Shown piece by piece: positions 50,089 to 59,916 of a stretch of DNA of 64,000 nucleotides (the first letter of the stretch is position 1; each line of letters begins with the position of its first letter). The notes below the pieces were generated by a model that was not told the DNA's origin, ran no database searches, and was given only the letters and a program-made list of their open reading frames with translations. The translations under genes were made by a program, and so were the position numbers. This stretch comes from Nocardioides sp. InS609-2 (lineage in GTDB: Bacteria > Actinomycetota > Actinomycetes > Propionibacteriales > Nocardioidaceae): NCBI RefSeq assembly GCF_023208195.1, contig NZ_CP060034.1, positions 1,240,001 to 1,304,000 of the forward strand, in the 5' to 3' direction.

Positions 50089-50859
50089 TCAGCCGCGCGC
50101 GGCAGAGAGGTCGTAGACCGCTCCGGGGACGGCCAGCTCGATCGGGCCGGCGTACGCCGCCGTCGCCTCGTCGAGCACCACTCGCGCATCGTGCCAGGGT
50201 GGGACATGGGTGAGCACCAGCTGCTTCGCGCCAGAACGCGTGGCGGTGTCGGCGCACTCGGCGCCGGTGAGATGCAGCGAGGGCGGGTTATCGTCGCCCT
50301 CCTGGAAGGACGCCTCCGCAAGGAACAGGTCGGCCCCGCGCGCCACCTCGTCGAGCCCGGCACACGGGCCGGTGTCGCCGCTGTAGGCAAGCACGCCGCC
50401 ACCGTCACTGATGCGCAGTCCGTACGCCGGCACGGGGTGGTCGACCTGGATCGGCTCGACGGAGAACGGCCCGATGGTCACCGAGCCGTTCCAGACCCGG
50501 AAGTCGAACTCCTCCGTCATGCCGGGGTCGAGCGGCAGGTCGTAGGCGCGCGCCATCCGGTCGGCCGTGCCGTCGGGGCCCCACACCGGGATCCGCGGCT
50601 GCGGGCCACGCGGGTGGTACTTGCGGAGCACGTGGTAGCCGCAGAGGTCCAGGCAGTGGTCGGCATGCAGATGGCTCAGCAGCACGGCGTCGATGGCCAG
50701 CGGGTCGGCGTACCGGTGGAGGGCGCCGAGCGCGCCGTTGCCGAGGTCCATGACGACCCGCCAGGTGCGGCCCTCGTGCTCGCTCTCGAGCAGGTAGCAG
50801 CTGGCCGGCGATTCGGGGCCGGGGTAGGAGCCGGAGCAGCCGACGACGGTGAGCTTCAT
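50089..50859 (-). CDS. Metallo-beta-lactamase-fold hydrolase, Rv1339-like
   Basis: 256 aa. Metal motif [11 protein letters not shown] (H63, H65, D67, H68), SGDTG and the final THVPPWHD. N-terminus [20 protein letters not shown] is close to M. tuberculosis Rv1339, described as an atypical cAMP phosphodiesterase. Next to murI as in that genome. A tRNase Z-like activity is the alternative. Confidence 0.85.
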   Translation of the reverse strand: MKLTVVGCSGSYPGPESPASCYLLESEHEGRTWRVVMDLGNGALGALHRYADPLAIDAVLLSHLHADHCLDLCGYHVLRKYHPRGPQPRIPVWGPDGTADRMARAYDLPLDPGMTEEFDFRVWNGSVTIGPFSVEPIQVDHPVPAYGLRISDGGGVLAYSGDTGPCAGLDEVARGADLFLAEASFQEGDDNPPSLHLTGAECADTATRSGAKQLVLTHVPPWHDARVVLDEATAAYAGPIELAVPGAVYDLSAARG

Positions 50860-51659
50860 GCGCGGCCCCCGGCGTACTGGTGGGCGGCGTGCAGCTCGGG
50901 CCCGAGGAAGCGGCGCCCGATCGTCTCGAACTCGTCGGGGCTCCCCGTCGTCAGGAACGTGTACGACGGCTCGCCGGGGCCGCTCATCAGGTCATGGCGC
51001 ACGAGCAGCTGGTAGACGTCCTTCGCGCACTCCTCGGCGGAGCTGACCAACGTGACCCCGTCGCCCATGACGTAGGAGATGACGCCGGTCAGCAGCGGGT
51101 AGTGGGTGCAGCCCAGGATCAGGGTGTCGACGCCGTCGGCGACCAGCGGGTCGAGGTAGTCGTGGGCGGCCGCCATCAGCTCGTCGCCACTGGTGACGCC
51201 GGCCTCGACGAAGTCGACGAAGCGCGGGCAGGCGCGGGTCGTCAGGGTCACGTGCGGGGCGGCGGCGAACGCGTCGTCGTACGCCAGGGACTCGGCGGTG
51301 GCGCGGGTGCAGATGACGCCGATGTGGCCGGTGCGGCTGGCGGCGACCGCGCGCCGGGTGGCCGGGAGGATCACCTCGACCACGGGCACGTCGTACCTCT
51401 CTCGGGCGTCGCGCAGCATCGCGGCGCTGGCGGAGTTGCACGCGATGACCAGCGCCTTGACGCCCTGCTCGACGAGGTGGTCGAGGCACTCGAGGGCGTA
51501 CTCGCGGACCTCGCCGATCGGCTTCGCACCGTAGGGCTGCCGGGCGGTGTCGCCTAGGTAGACGATCGACTCGTGCGGCAGCTGGTCGATGACCGACCTG
51601 GCCACGGTGAGTCCACCGAAGCCGGAGTCGAAGATGCCGATCGGCGCGTCTGCGGTCAC
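50856..51659 (-). CDS. murI: Glutamate racemase
   Basis: 267 aa, GTG at 51657-51659, giving a family-typical start ([15 protein letters not shown]). Catalytic cysteines in ACNSAS and [19 protein letters not shown] is the substrate loop. Supplies D-glutamate for peptidoglycan. ATGA overlap with the downstream hydrolase. Confidence 0.95.
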   Translation of the reverse strand: MTADAPIGIFDSGFGGLTVARSVIDQLPHESIVYLGDTARQPYGAKPIGEVREYALECLDHLVEQGVKALVIACNSASAAMLRDARERYDVPVVEVILPATRRAVAASRTGHIGVICTRATAESLAYDDAFAAAPHVTLTTRACPRFVDFVEAGVTSGDELMAAAHDYLDPLVADGVDTLILGCTHYPLLTGVISYVMGDGVTLVSSAEECAKDVYQLLVRHDLMSGPGEPSYTFLTTGSPDEFETIGRRFLGPELHAAHQYAGGRA

Positions 51660-51918
51660 TGCTGGCACGAGGCACAGGCTAGGGCATGTCTTCTTGCTCT
51701 CGGCCGTCGCGAGCGTCGTCCTGCGGAGTGCATCGCAAGGCGGAGGAGGGAGGCGATGCGCCAGCATCGACGACCGACGACAACGCAGCGAGGCACCCGC
51801 AGGGCGGCGCGCAGCAGGCCATGGAGTAAGGAGACATGCCCTGGGGGCACCCGAGGCCCGGTGGCGGGGCATCGCGACACAGGTCACGCTGATGCGGGAT
51901 CCGGCTACGGTCTGCGTC

Positions 51919-51924
51919 TACCCT
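51919..51924 (+). promoter_or_regulatory. -10 box TACCCT (leaderless type)
   Basis: TACCCT, 6 nt before GTG 51931. The rest of the 271-bp gap between murI and this gene shows nothing I recognise. Confidence 0.45.
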
Positions 51925-51930
51925 TCCGGG

Positions 51931-52977
51931 GTGACCTCAGCTCGGCGCCGTCGCCCACTCGTCCTTGCCACCGTCGTGGCCACCTTCGCCCTCGTGGCGG
52001 GAGCTGCGTGCGCCAACGGCGCCGATCGCGAGCCGAAGGTCGCGCTGACGTCGGCCTCGGCGCACGCGTCCCCGCCGGCCTCGGTGCTCACGATCTCGCT
52101 CGACGGGTTCAACCCGAAGGCGCTCAAGGTCCTCGGCCGCGAAGGCACTCCCACCTTGCACCGGCTCATCGACGAAGGTGCGTCGACGCTGAACGCGCGC
52201 ACCGAGTACGAGATGACGGTGACCCTGCCCAACCACACGGGCATGGTCACCGGACGTCGCATCGCTGCGAGCAGCGGCGGCCACGGCGTCACCTGGAACG
52301 ACGACCGGCTGAAGCCGAACACCGTCGACGAGGCCGCGGGCCACCCCGTCTCGTCGGTCTTCTCGGTGCTCGAGGACAACGGGCTCGGCTCGGCGCTCTT
52401 CGCCAGCAAGACCAAGTTCTCGCTGTGGCAGCGGTCCTGGCCGACCGACATCGACAAGGTCGACATCACCCTCGGCAACGGCCTGCTGGTGCGCCACCTG
52501 ATCGCCGACCTGGCCACCCCGCGCTCTTACCGCTTCCTCCACCTGTCCGCGCCCGACTCCGCTGGCCACGCGCACGGCTTCATGTCGGCGCCCTACCTCA
52601 AGGCCGTCAAGCAGACCGACCGCCGACTGGGCAAGCTGGTCGCCGCCATCGACGCCGACCCCGCGCTCAGCAAGCGCCTGGTGCTGATGGTCACCGCCGA
52701 CCACGGCGGCAAGGGCGCCAACCACGACATCGCCACCAAGTACGCCAACTACCGCATCCCGTTCATCGTGCGTGGTGCCGATGTCCCCGCCGGCGTGGAC
52801 CTCTACGACCTCAACCCGACTTACCTCAACCCCCGCCGCAGCCGGCCGACGTACTCCGACACCCAGCCGATCCGCAACGGCGACGTCGCCAACCTGGTCA
52901 CCTCGCTCTTCGACCTGCCCGCGGTCGAGGGCAGCGAGCACGACGCGGCGCAGGACCTCAGCGTCTACGCGCGCTGA
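51931..52977 (+). CDS. Secreted type I phosphodiesterase/nucleotide pyrophosphatase
   Basis: 348 aa, GTG 51931. Signal sequence about 1-30 ending LVAGAACANG, possibly a lipobox. Alkaline-phosphatase-like fold: ISLDGFNPKAL (metal Asp), nucleophile Thr in LPNHTGMVTGR, HLSAPDSAGHAHG and TADHGGKG. Cleaves phosphodiesters or pyrophosphates outside the membrane; substrate unknown. Converges on the DUF3152 gene with a 3-nt gap. Confidence 0.85.
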   Translation: MTSARRRRPLVLATVVATFALVAGAACANGADREPKVALTSASAHASPPASVLTISLDGFNPKALKVLGREGTPTLHRLIDEGASTLNARTEYEMTVTLPNHTGMVTGRRIAASSGGHGVTWNDDRLKPNTVDEAAGHPVSSVFSVLEDNGLGSALFASKTKFSLWQRSWPTDIDKVDITLGNGLLVRHLIADLATPRSYRFLHLSAPDSAGHAHGFMSAPYLKAVKQTDRRLGKLVAAIDADPALSKRLVLMVTADHGGKGANHDIATKYANYRIPFIVRGADVPAGVDLYDLNPTYLNPRRSRPTYSDTQPIRNGDVANLVTSLFDLPAVEGSEHDAAQDLSVYAR

Positions 52978-52980
52978 TCC

Positions 52981-53817
52981 TCAGAGCTCGCCCGGACGCG
53001 GCCACGGATTGAACCGGCAGCCCCCGGTCGTCTTCGACTGCTGCATCATCACCGGCGCGAGCTGACCGGGGCCGGGGCAGCCGGCGTGGCCGTGGCCGAG
53101 CCAGTGGCCGGTCTCGTGGTTGACGACCAGGTGCCGGTAGTCGCGCACCGAGCGGCCCGCGGAGTTCCAGGCCGGTGACGCGCCGAGCCAGCGTGCCTGG
53201 TTGATGATCACGAAGCGGCCCACCCGGCAGCTCCACATGGCGCTGCACGTACCGCTCATCCGCGGCAGCCACGACGCCTCCGCCAGCACCAGCGTGAAGT
53301 CGGCGCCCCTGGCCACCCGGCGGAACTGCACGCCGCCGTTGCGCCAGCCCCGCGGGTCGTCGTAGGTCTGCTGCACCTGGCGGCGGAACTCCTTCATGCT
53401 TGCGGCGACCCGGCCGCGCGTCTCCACGTTGTACGTCGCGACGCGACGCCGGTCGACGCGGTACTTGACCTTGCGCGGGCGTGACACAGCGGCCGCGGGC
53501 TCGTAGCCGTCGGCCGCAGCCGACACGACGACCTGCACCTGCGTGCCCACGTCATCGGGGGCCAGGTCGTAACGGCGGTCGGTCGCTGCCTTGATGGGTT
53601 GTCCGTCACGCAGCCACTGGTACGTCGTCGTGGTGCGCTGCGGGGTCCAGCGACCGGGGTGCGCGCGGAGCGTGTGCGTGAAGCGGGCAACCCCGCGAGC
53701 GACCGGCGGCTCGGTGTTGACGAGCGGGACGGCCTGCTCCTGGACCGGGGCGGCGACCGCCGGCACGGGCGCCAGCAGGACAACAGTCAAGAGAGCATGG
53801 ACATGGCGAAGGCGCAC
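52981..53817 (-). CDS. Secreted DUF3152 protein, metzincin-like zinc motif
   Basis: 278 aa, GTG at 53815-53817. Signal peptide (1-22), an Ig-like domain (about 35-115, TYQWLRDGQPI), then the DUF3152 domain. VNHETGHWLGHGH is an HExxHxxGxxH zinc site and QLAPVMMQQ resembles the Met-turn. Probable secreted metalloprotease; no substrate known. A TAGGGT box lies 6 nt upstream. Confidence 0.85.
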   Translation of the reverse strand: MRLRHVHALLTVVLLAPVPAVAAPVQEQAVPLVNTEPPVARGVARFTHTLRAHPGRWTPQRTTTTYQWLRDGQPIKAATDRRYDLAPDDVGTQVQVVVSAAADGYEPAAAVSRPRKVKYRVDRRRVATYNVETRGRVAASMKEFRRQVQQTYDDPRGWRNGGVQFRRVARGADFTLVLAEASWLPRMSGTCSAMWSCRVGRFVIINQARWLGASPAWNSAGRSVRDYRHLVVNHETGHWLGHGHAGCPGPGQLAPVMMQQSKTTGGCRFNPWPRPGEL

Positions 53818-53826
53818 GCCGTCACC

Positions 53827-54867
<1,041 letters not shown>

Positions 54868-54894
54868 TCAACGGATCCGCTGACGCGTCTCCGG

Positions 54895-55446
54895 CTACCG
54901 CAGGAAGCGCTCGGGGTCGAAGTCGTCCAGCGCGATGATCCGCACCCGCGGCAGCGGGACCTTGAAGGCGCCGATGTCGTCCTCGAGGTCGTGGAGCTCC
55001 AGGTCGATCGCGTCGAACGCGGTGCTGGCGTACTCGCGCAGCGCCACCAGCCCGACCTTGCGACCGGCACCCATGAGCCGCTCGACGTGGTCGACGAAGT
55101 CGGCGTCGTGCGTGCACAGCAGCAGGTCGGCGTCCTCGTGGCCGACCAGCGCATCGAGGGTGCGCTGGATGCCGATGTCGACGACCTTCTCGTCACTTCG
55201 GCCGGCCAGCGGGATGGGCCGGTAGCCCATGGCCAGCAGGGCCTGGACGAAGTTGGACGGCAGCTGGCCGCTGGAGGCGTTGAGGAAGAACAGCCCGGTG
55301 ACGGGCTGGTCCCAGAGCTTCTGGGCATAGTCGGTGACGCGCTCCCAGCGCGGCCGCTCCTCGGGCAGCGGCCGACGGCCGAGCAGCGAGTTGCCGAGCG
55401 TGGCGTCGATGTTCTCTCCATCGACGATAACGAACGTGCGCCTCAT
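54895..55446 (-). CDS. NYN-domain (PIN-like) putative ribonuclease
   Basis: 183 aa. Acidic metal residues in VIVDGENIDATLG, DIGIQRTLDAL and LLLCTHDADFVDHV match the LabA/NYN group. An acidic C-terminus follows. Inserted between cysO and cysM; link to cysteine synthesis unknown. Confidence 0.85.
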   Translation of the reverse strand: MRRTFVIVDGENIDATLGNSLLGRRPLPEERPRWERVTDYAQKLWDQPVTGLFFLNASSGQLPSNFVQALLAMGYRPIPLAGRSDEKVVDIGIQRTLDALVGHEDADLLLCTHDADFVDHVERLMGAGRKVGLVALREYASTAFDAIDLELHDLEDDIGAFKVPLPRVRIIALDDFDPERFLR

Positions 55447-55486
55447 CGGCTCGGCTCCATGTCGGGAGCCTACGACCCCGGGTGGG

Positions 55487-55774
55487 TCAGCAGCCGCCTG
55501 CGACTGCCGGGAGTACGACGACCTGGTCGCCGTCGCTCAGGCCGGCCTCGAGGCCGCCGATGAAACGGACGTCCTCGTCGTTGATGTAGACGTTGACGAA
55601 GCGGCGCAGGTCCCCGCCGTTGACAGAGTCCTCGAGGAGGCGGCCGGCGATGCCGGGATAGGACGACTCGAGGTCGTCGATCAGCCCGGCAAGTGTGTCG
55701 CCCTCGGCGTTCACAGCCTTCTCGCCGCCGGTGTAGGTGCGCAGGATGGTGGGGATCCGGACCTCGATGGCCAT
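55487..55774 (-). CDS. cysO: CysO sulfur carrier (MoaD/ThiS fold)
   Basis: 95 aa, ATG overlapping the mec stop. Ubiquitin-like: VRIPTILRTYTGGEKAVNAE, FVNVYINDEDVRF, DGDQVVVLPAVAGGC. Carries sulfur as a C-terminal Gly thiocarboxylate to CysM. The encoded end is GGC, one Cys beyond the GG terminus of the M. tuberculosis protein, so trimming would be needed. Confidence 0.93.
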   Translation of the reverse strand: MAIEVRIPTILRTYTGGEKAVNAEGDTLAGLIDDLESSYPGIAGRLLEDSVNGGDLRRFVNVYINDEDVRFIGGLEAGLSDGDQVVVLPAVAGGC

Positions 55775-56214
55775 CAGGGGGTGCTCGCTTCCAGCTCGGG
55801 GACGACGACGACCTCTTCCTCGGTCACCGTGCCGTCGATGATTCTGTATGACCTGAACTCCACAGGGCCGTCGTTATTCCCGTGCGCGCGCGTGCTGACC
55901 AGCACGTAGTGGGCGTTCGGCTCGCCCGCGAGCCCGATGTCGGTGCGGCTCGGGTAGGCCTCCGTGGCCGTGTGGGAGTGGTAGACGACCACAGGTTCCT
56001 CGTCCCGGTCGTCCATCTCGCGGTAGAGCTTCAGCAGGTCGGTGGAGTCGAACTCGTAGAACGTCGGGCTCCCTGCCGCGTTCACCATCTCCACGAACCG
56101 CTCCGCCCGGTTACTGCCCTCCGGGCCCGCGACGATGCCGCACGCCTCGTCGGGGTGGTCGCGGCGGGCGTGCGCGACGATCGCGTCGTACGTCGCCTGC
56201 TCGATGGTCAGCAC
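55774..56214 (-). CDS. mec: Mec, JAMM metalloprotease acting on CysO
   Basis: 146 aa, GTG at 56212-56214. JAMM residues: E23 (DEACGI), H79-S-H81 and D92 (HSHTATEAYPSRTD). In mycobacteria it releases cysteine from the CysO-cysteine adduct. Operon with cysO (ATGA overlap). TAGGCT lies 6 nt upstream of the start. Confidence 0.93.
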   Translation of the reverse strand: MLTIEQATYDAIVAHARRDHPDEACGIVAGPEGSNRAERFVEMVNAAGSPTFYEFDSTDLLKLYREMDDRDEEPVVVYHSHTATEAYPSRTDIGLAGEPNAHYVLVSTRAHGNNDGPVEFRSYRIIDGTVTEEEVVVVPELEASTP

Positions 56215-56220
56215 TGCGCC

Positions 56221-56226
56221 AGCCTA
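56221..56226 (-). promoter_or_regulatory. -10 box TAGGCT for mec-cysO (leaderless type)
   Basis: TAGGCT on the minus strand, 6 nt before the GTG. Confidence 0.5.
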
Positions 56227-56281
56227 GGTCGGCGCTCCGACCCACCTCGACGCGTCTCGACAGCCGAGTCGTGGTTGTCGT

Positions 56282-57183
56282 CTACGCGACAGTGCAGTCT
56301 GGTCCGCAGGGATCGGCCGACCACGCCAGCCCCGCTGCTGAAGCAGATTTGGCGACCTTGCCAGCGGTCGAGCACGGGCGGCCGAACACCTGCCCCCAGG
56401 AGATCCGGGTGGTCGCGCGCCCATCGACCGCCGCATCCAGGTCTCGCTCGAAGTCACTGTCGCGCTGCTCCGCCGTGTCGTGGAACAACCGTCCGTCCAG
56501 CTCGACGACCAGCGCTTGGGGATACTCGGCGTCGCGATAGACCACGCCACTGGCCGCTCGACACGGGTGAGGTAGCCGTTCTCGAGCACCGAGCAGGTGC
56601 CGGCGGCCACGTCATCCAGGACACCTGTCAGCCATGTGCTTCGAGGTAGGCGCGGTCGATCCTGCATGGTGTCGAGCAGGCGTTGAGCGGTCGTTCTTCG
56701 CTGCTGACACGCCGCGGCGAGCACAGCCAGGGCAGCCATGTCGGTGGTGGCACCGATCGCGACGTCCAGGGCGGCGTCGTCGTACCTCTGCCTCGGTGGA
56801 CCGACATTCCACAGCACCCGATCAGCGAGCCTCGGCAGGCGGTGTACGACGACGCCACGAGGCCCGACGACGTGGCGAGCTCGTTCGACGCCCACGTGGA
56901 TGGGTAGGTCCGCTTCGCCCCGATGCCCCGGCCCTTCGGCCGCTCGCATCGCCGACGTACCGCACAGGGCCGCCGGGGCCACGCTCAGAACGGCGGCCCA
57001 GGCGCGTTGCTGCCAGCTCGGCGATCCCGTGTGGTCCACGAAGACGCCCGGGTGCATCACGGCGAGCTCGCGGCGACGAAGCATCCGCTTGATGTCGTGG
57101 GGAGCCGCTCCGGCGTGGCTGAGCTGACGCCGAGAGACCACCCCGGTCTGGAGGCTCAGCAATGCCTCGATCTCGTGTTCCAC
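56282..57183 (-). pseudogene. Disrupted DUF559/AbiEi-type protein
   Basis: The first part (GTG 57181-57183) reads EHEIEALLSLQTGVVSRRQL and LRRRELAVMHPGVFVDHTG, the N-terminal wing of AbiEi-like proteins. It continues to NGYLTRVERP near 56550. The frame then changes and the rest reads VVYRDAEYPQALVVELDGRL then FHDTAEQRDSDFERD and WGQVFGRPC, a Vsr-like DUF559 domain. About 20 residues expected between the pieces are missing. Probably inactive, unless the C-terminal part is made alone from GTG 56545. Confidence 0.75.
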
Positions 57184-57291
57184 GCGGGAGCCTGCCCATG
57201 CGGGCAGGCGGCGACACAGCGAAAACGATTTGCCGGCACCCGGAGACCTGGGATACATCTTGATGTCGAGAGACACGGGTGGAAGGCCGAC

Positions 57292-58542
57292 ATGACGACG
57301 TACGACGCGACACCGCTGACCCGGTGGGGCATCCCCTACGACCGCGACCTCCGGGTGCTCGCGATCGGCTCGTTCGCCAACCGCTTCGGGGCGGGCGCGG
57401 TGATGACCACCAGCGCGCTGTACTTCACGCGGCACGTCGGCTTCACCGCCACCGAGGTCGCCCTGGCGCTGTCGGTCGCGGCGTTCGCCGGGATCTTCGT
57501 GCAGGTGCCGGCCGGCCACCTCGGCGACACCCGTGGCCCGCGCGAGGTGCTCATCGTCTTCATGGCCGGCGCCGCCCTGTTCAGTGCGCCGCCCGTGCTG
57601 GCCACGAGCCCCTGGATGCTGGCGGCTCTGCTCACCCTCCTCGCGCTCTTCGAACGTTCGGCCGGAGCCGTCAACCAGGGCGTGATCGCCCAGCTCGCGA
57701 CCGGCGGGCGCGGCGTGCTCTTCAAGGCCTACCTGCGCGCGGTCACCAACACGGCGATCGCGCTCGGTTCGGTCTTCGGCGGTGCTGCGCTGGTCATCGA
57801 CGAGACCTGGACGTACGTCGCAGTGTTCGTGCTCAACGCCGTGTTCACCGGCTTCGCCGCGTGGAACTGCACACGGCTCCCCCACCTTCCGCCGTACCAG
57901 CGCGCAGCGGGTGAGCCACGGCTCGGCGTGCTGCGGGACTTCCCGTTCGTGGTGATCACCGCGATCACCGGGGTCTTCAACCTGCACTTCTTCGTGATGG
58001 AGCTGGGCCTGGCGCTCTACATCTCCGAGCGCACGCAGGCGCCGACGGTGATGGTCGCCGTACTCCTTCTCCTCAACACCGTGATGGTCGCGCTCTTCCA
58101 GGTGCGCCTCTCGCGCGGCGCCGACTCCGTCCAGGCCGGGGCGAAGTCGATGGTGACCGGGGGCTGGTTCATCGCGGCCGGGTTCGTCGTGGTCGGACTC
58201 GCCGACCACGGGTCGCTGTGGTTCGTGATCACCGCCCTGGTCGTGGGCTCGCTCGTGCACGTGGTCGGCGAGATGATCGGCTCCGGCGGGCAGTGGAGCC
58301 TCCAGATGGGGCTGGCGCCGCACGAGCGCCAGGGCCAGTACCAGGGCTTCTCCGGCCTCGGCTTCTCGGTGATGGCCGTCGTCGGGCCGCCGGTCGTCAC
58401 GTTCTTCTGCGTCGAGCAGGGCGAGCGTGGCTGGCTGATGCTCGCCGCGATCATGGTGGTCACGGCGCTGGTGTCGGTGCCGGCAGCGAAGTGGGCGCTG
58501 GCCACGCGCGAGCAGTACGGCGTCACCACGCACTCCGGCTAG
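57292..58542 (+). CDS. MFS transporter
   Basis: 416 aa, ATG 57292. Twelve hydrophobic helices; after helix 2 the loop GHLGDTRGPREVLI is the MFS motif-A region (GxLaDrxGrr). Drug/H+ antiporter-like (DHA1). Its stop and the convergent Nudix stop share the CTAG at 58539-58542. Confidence 0.88.
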   Translation: MTTYDATPLTRWGIPYDRDLRVLAIGSFANRFGAGAVMTTSALYFTRHVGFTATEVALALSVAAFAGIFVQVPAGHLGDTRGPREVLIVFMAGAALFSAPPVLATSPWMLAALLTLLALFERSAGAVNQGVIAQLATGGRGVLFKAYLRAVTNTAIALGSVFGGAALVIDETWTYVAVFVLNAVFTGFAAWNCTRLPHLPPYQRAAGEPRLGVLRDFPFVVITAITGVFNLHFFVMELGLALYISERTQAPTVMVAVLLLLNTVMVALFQVRLSRGADSVQAGAKSMVTGGWFIAAGFVVVGLADHGSLWFVITALVVGSLVHVVGEMIGSGGQWSLQMGLAPHERQGQYQGFSGLGFSVMAVVGPPVVTFFCVEQGERGWLMLAAIMVVTALVSVPAAKWALATREQYGVTTHSG

Positions 58543-59009
58543 AGGCGGAACCGGGTGCGTTCCTCACCGGCCAGCACGTCGTCGAAACGCTGGCGCAGGT
58601 AGGCCGGCATTTCGGGCAGCTCGCTCACCGGGCACCACCGCACGGCCACCGACTCGTCGTCGCCGACGCGGGCCTCGCCCGAGAGCCAGGTGCACGCGAA
58701 GGTGAGGTCCAGGTAGACCGCGCGATCGCCGTTGACGTGCGTGACCCGGTGGTTGCTCGAGATCGACGCCAACCGGTCGACGCGGATCTCCACGCAGGTC
58801 TCCTCGAGGGCTTCGCGGACTGCTGCCGCGGCCGGCTCCTCGCCCGGGTCGAGGATCCCGGTGATCGGGGTCCATCTGCCGTTGTCGGAGCGCTGCACGA
58901 GCAGCACCTCGTCATCACGTCGTACGACGGCAGTGATGGCGGGCATCCACAGCTCGATGTCGCCCACCAGACCGCGCAGCTCCACGACGAACTCCGGGAT
59001 CGGGCTCAC
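58539..59009 (-). CDS. Nudix hydrolase
   Basis: 156 aa, GTG at 59007-59009. Nudix box GILDPGEEPAAAAVREALEE then TCVEI fits GX5EX7REUXEEXGU (final G is C). Likely cleans or hydrolyses nucleotide derivatives. Overlaps the DUF2017 stop. Confidence 0.9.
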   Translation of the reverse strand: MSPIPEFVVELRGLVGDIELWMPAITAVVRRDDEVLLVQRSDNGRWTPITGILDPGEEPAAAAVREALEETCVEIRVDRLASISSNHRVTHVNGDRAVYLDLTFACTWLSGEARVGDDESVAVRWCPVSELPEMPAYLRQRFDDVLAGEERTRFRL

Positions 59010-59590
59010 GAGGTCAGTGCCTCCACCAGCGTCTCCTGCAGCCAGCCCACCCACTCGTAGATGTCGTGGGCCTGGGCACGCGGGTCGTCCTCGGGCAGGG
59101 CGTACCAGAACTCCTCGTCGCCCTCCTCGATGTCGAGCCGCGTCGCGATCGCCAGCCGGATGTCGGTGAAGGAGCGCATCCACATCTGCGCGGTGTCCTC
59201 GTCGAGCTCGACGTCGATCATCAGGCCCTCCTCCTCGAGCAGCGGCGGGAGGCCGGCCCCCTCGAGGGCGTCGATGATCGCGATGGCGGCGTTGGCCTTG
59301 CCGTCGCGCAGGGTGCCTTCGGTGAAGCGCCGGAACTCCGAGGAGGCCTCCTCGTCATCGATGTACGCCGACGGGAAGAGCCGCTTGAGCACCGGGTCCT
59401 CGGGCTCGGAGGTCGGCCCGGAGAAGTCCATCATCGCCTCGAACGGGTCCTGCGTCTCGGCCGGCACCGCCGCCTCGTTGCGCAGCAGCTCGACGATCTG
59501 GGCGGCCAGGGACCGCAGCAGGTCGGCCTCGAAGCCCGACAGGTTGGCGATGATCGCGCCGCTCTTGCGATGCCTCTCGAACCCGTTCAT
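59006..59590 (-). CDS. DUF2017 protein
   Basis: 194 aa, ATG at 59588-59590. Helical protein with [40 protein letters not shown] and [20 protein letters not shown], the family pattern. Always next to clpS in actinobacteria, suggesting a role in Clp-dependent proteolysis. Overlaps clpS by 4 nt. Confidence 0.9.
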   Translation of the reverse strand: MNGFERHRKSGAIIANLSGFEADLLRSLAAQIVELLRNEAAVPAETQDPFEAMMDFSGPTSEPEDPVLKRLFPSAYIDDEEASSEFRRFTEGTLRDGKANAAIAIIDALEGAGLPPLLEEEGLMIDVELDEDTAQMWMRSFTDIRLAIATRLDIEEGDEEFWYALPEDDPRAQAHDIYEWVGWLQETLVEALTS

Positions 59591-59883
59591 GAGCTCTTTT
59601 CCATCGTCGCCCACAGCCCGTACTCGTGCATCGCCTGCACGTCGCGCTCCATCTCCTCGCGGCTGCCGGTGCTGACCACCGAGCGCCCATCCTCGTGGAC
59701 TTCCATCATCAGCTTCTCGGCCTTGGTCTTGCTGTATCCGAAGTACTTCTGGAAGACGAACGCGACGTACGACATCAGGTTGACCGGGTCGTTCCACACG
59801 ATGGTGACCCACGGCTTCGCGAGGAAGGTGATCTCGTCGGGCGTCAGGGTCGGATCGACTTCGACTGGGCTGGCGGCTGACAC
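59587..59883 (-). CDS. clpS: ClpS adaptor
   Basis: 98 aa, GTG at 59881-59883. [20 protein letters not shown] is the ClpS core; the N-degron pocket contacts follow ([20 protein letters not shown]). Delivers N-end-rule substrates to ClpCP. Divergent from pncB with a 33-bp gap. Confidence 0.95.
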   Translation of the reverse strand: MSAASPVEVDPTLTPDEITFLAKPWVTIVWNDPVNLMSYVAFVFQKYFGYSKTKAEKLMMEVHEDGRSVVSTGSREEMERDVQAMHEYGLWATMEKSS

Positions 59884-59904
59884 GCCGTCATCGTGGCACA
59901 CCCC

Positions 59905-59910
59905 TAGTCT
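59905..59910 (+). promoter_or_regulatory. -10 box TAGTCT for pncB (leaderless type)
   Basis: TAGTCT, 6 nt before GTG 59917, inside the 33-bp gap to clpS. Confidence 0.5.
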
Positions 59911-59916
59911 GATCGC

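Noticed and set aside
51660..51930. Possible gene between murI and the phosphodiesterase
   Set aside because: Open frames here are extensions of neighbours without start context or protein-like composition.
56224..58533. A 769-codon open frame on the minus strand
   Set aside because: Most of it is antisense to the MFS gene and has the low-complexity look of a high-G+C shadow frame. Only the part opposite 56550-57183 resembles a protein, and that is treated as the DUF559-like pseudogene.
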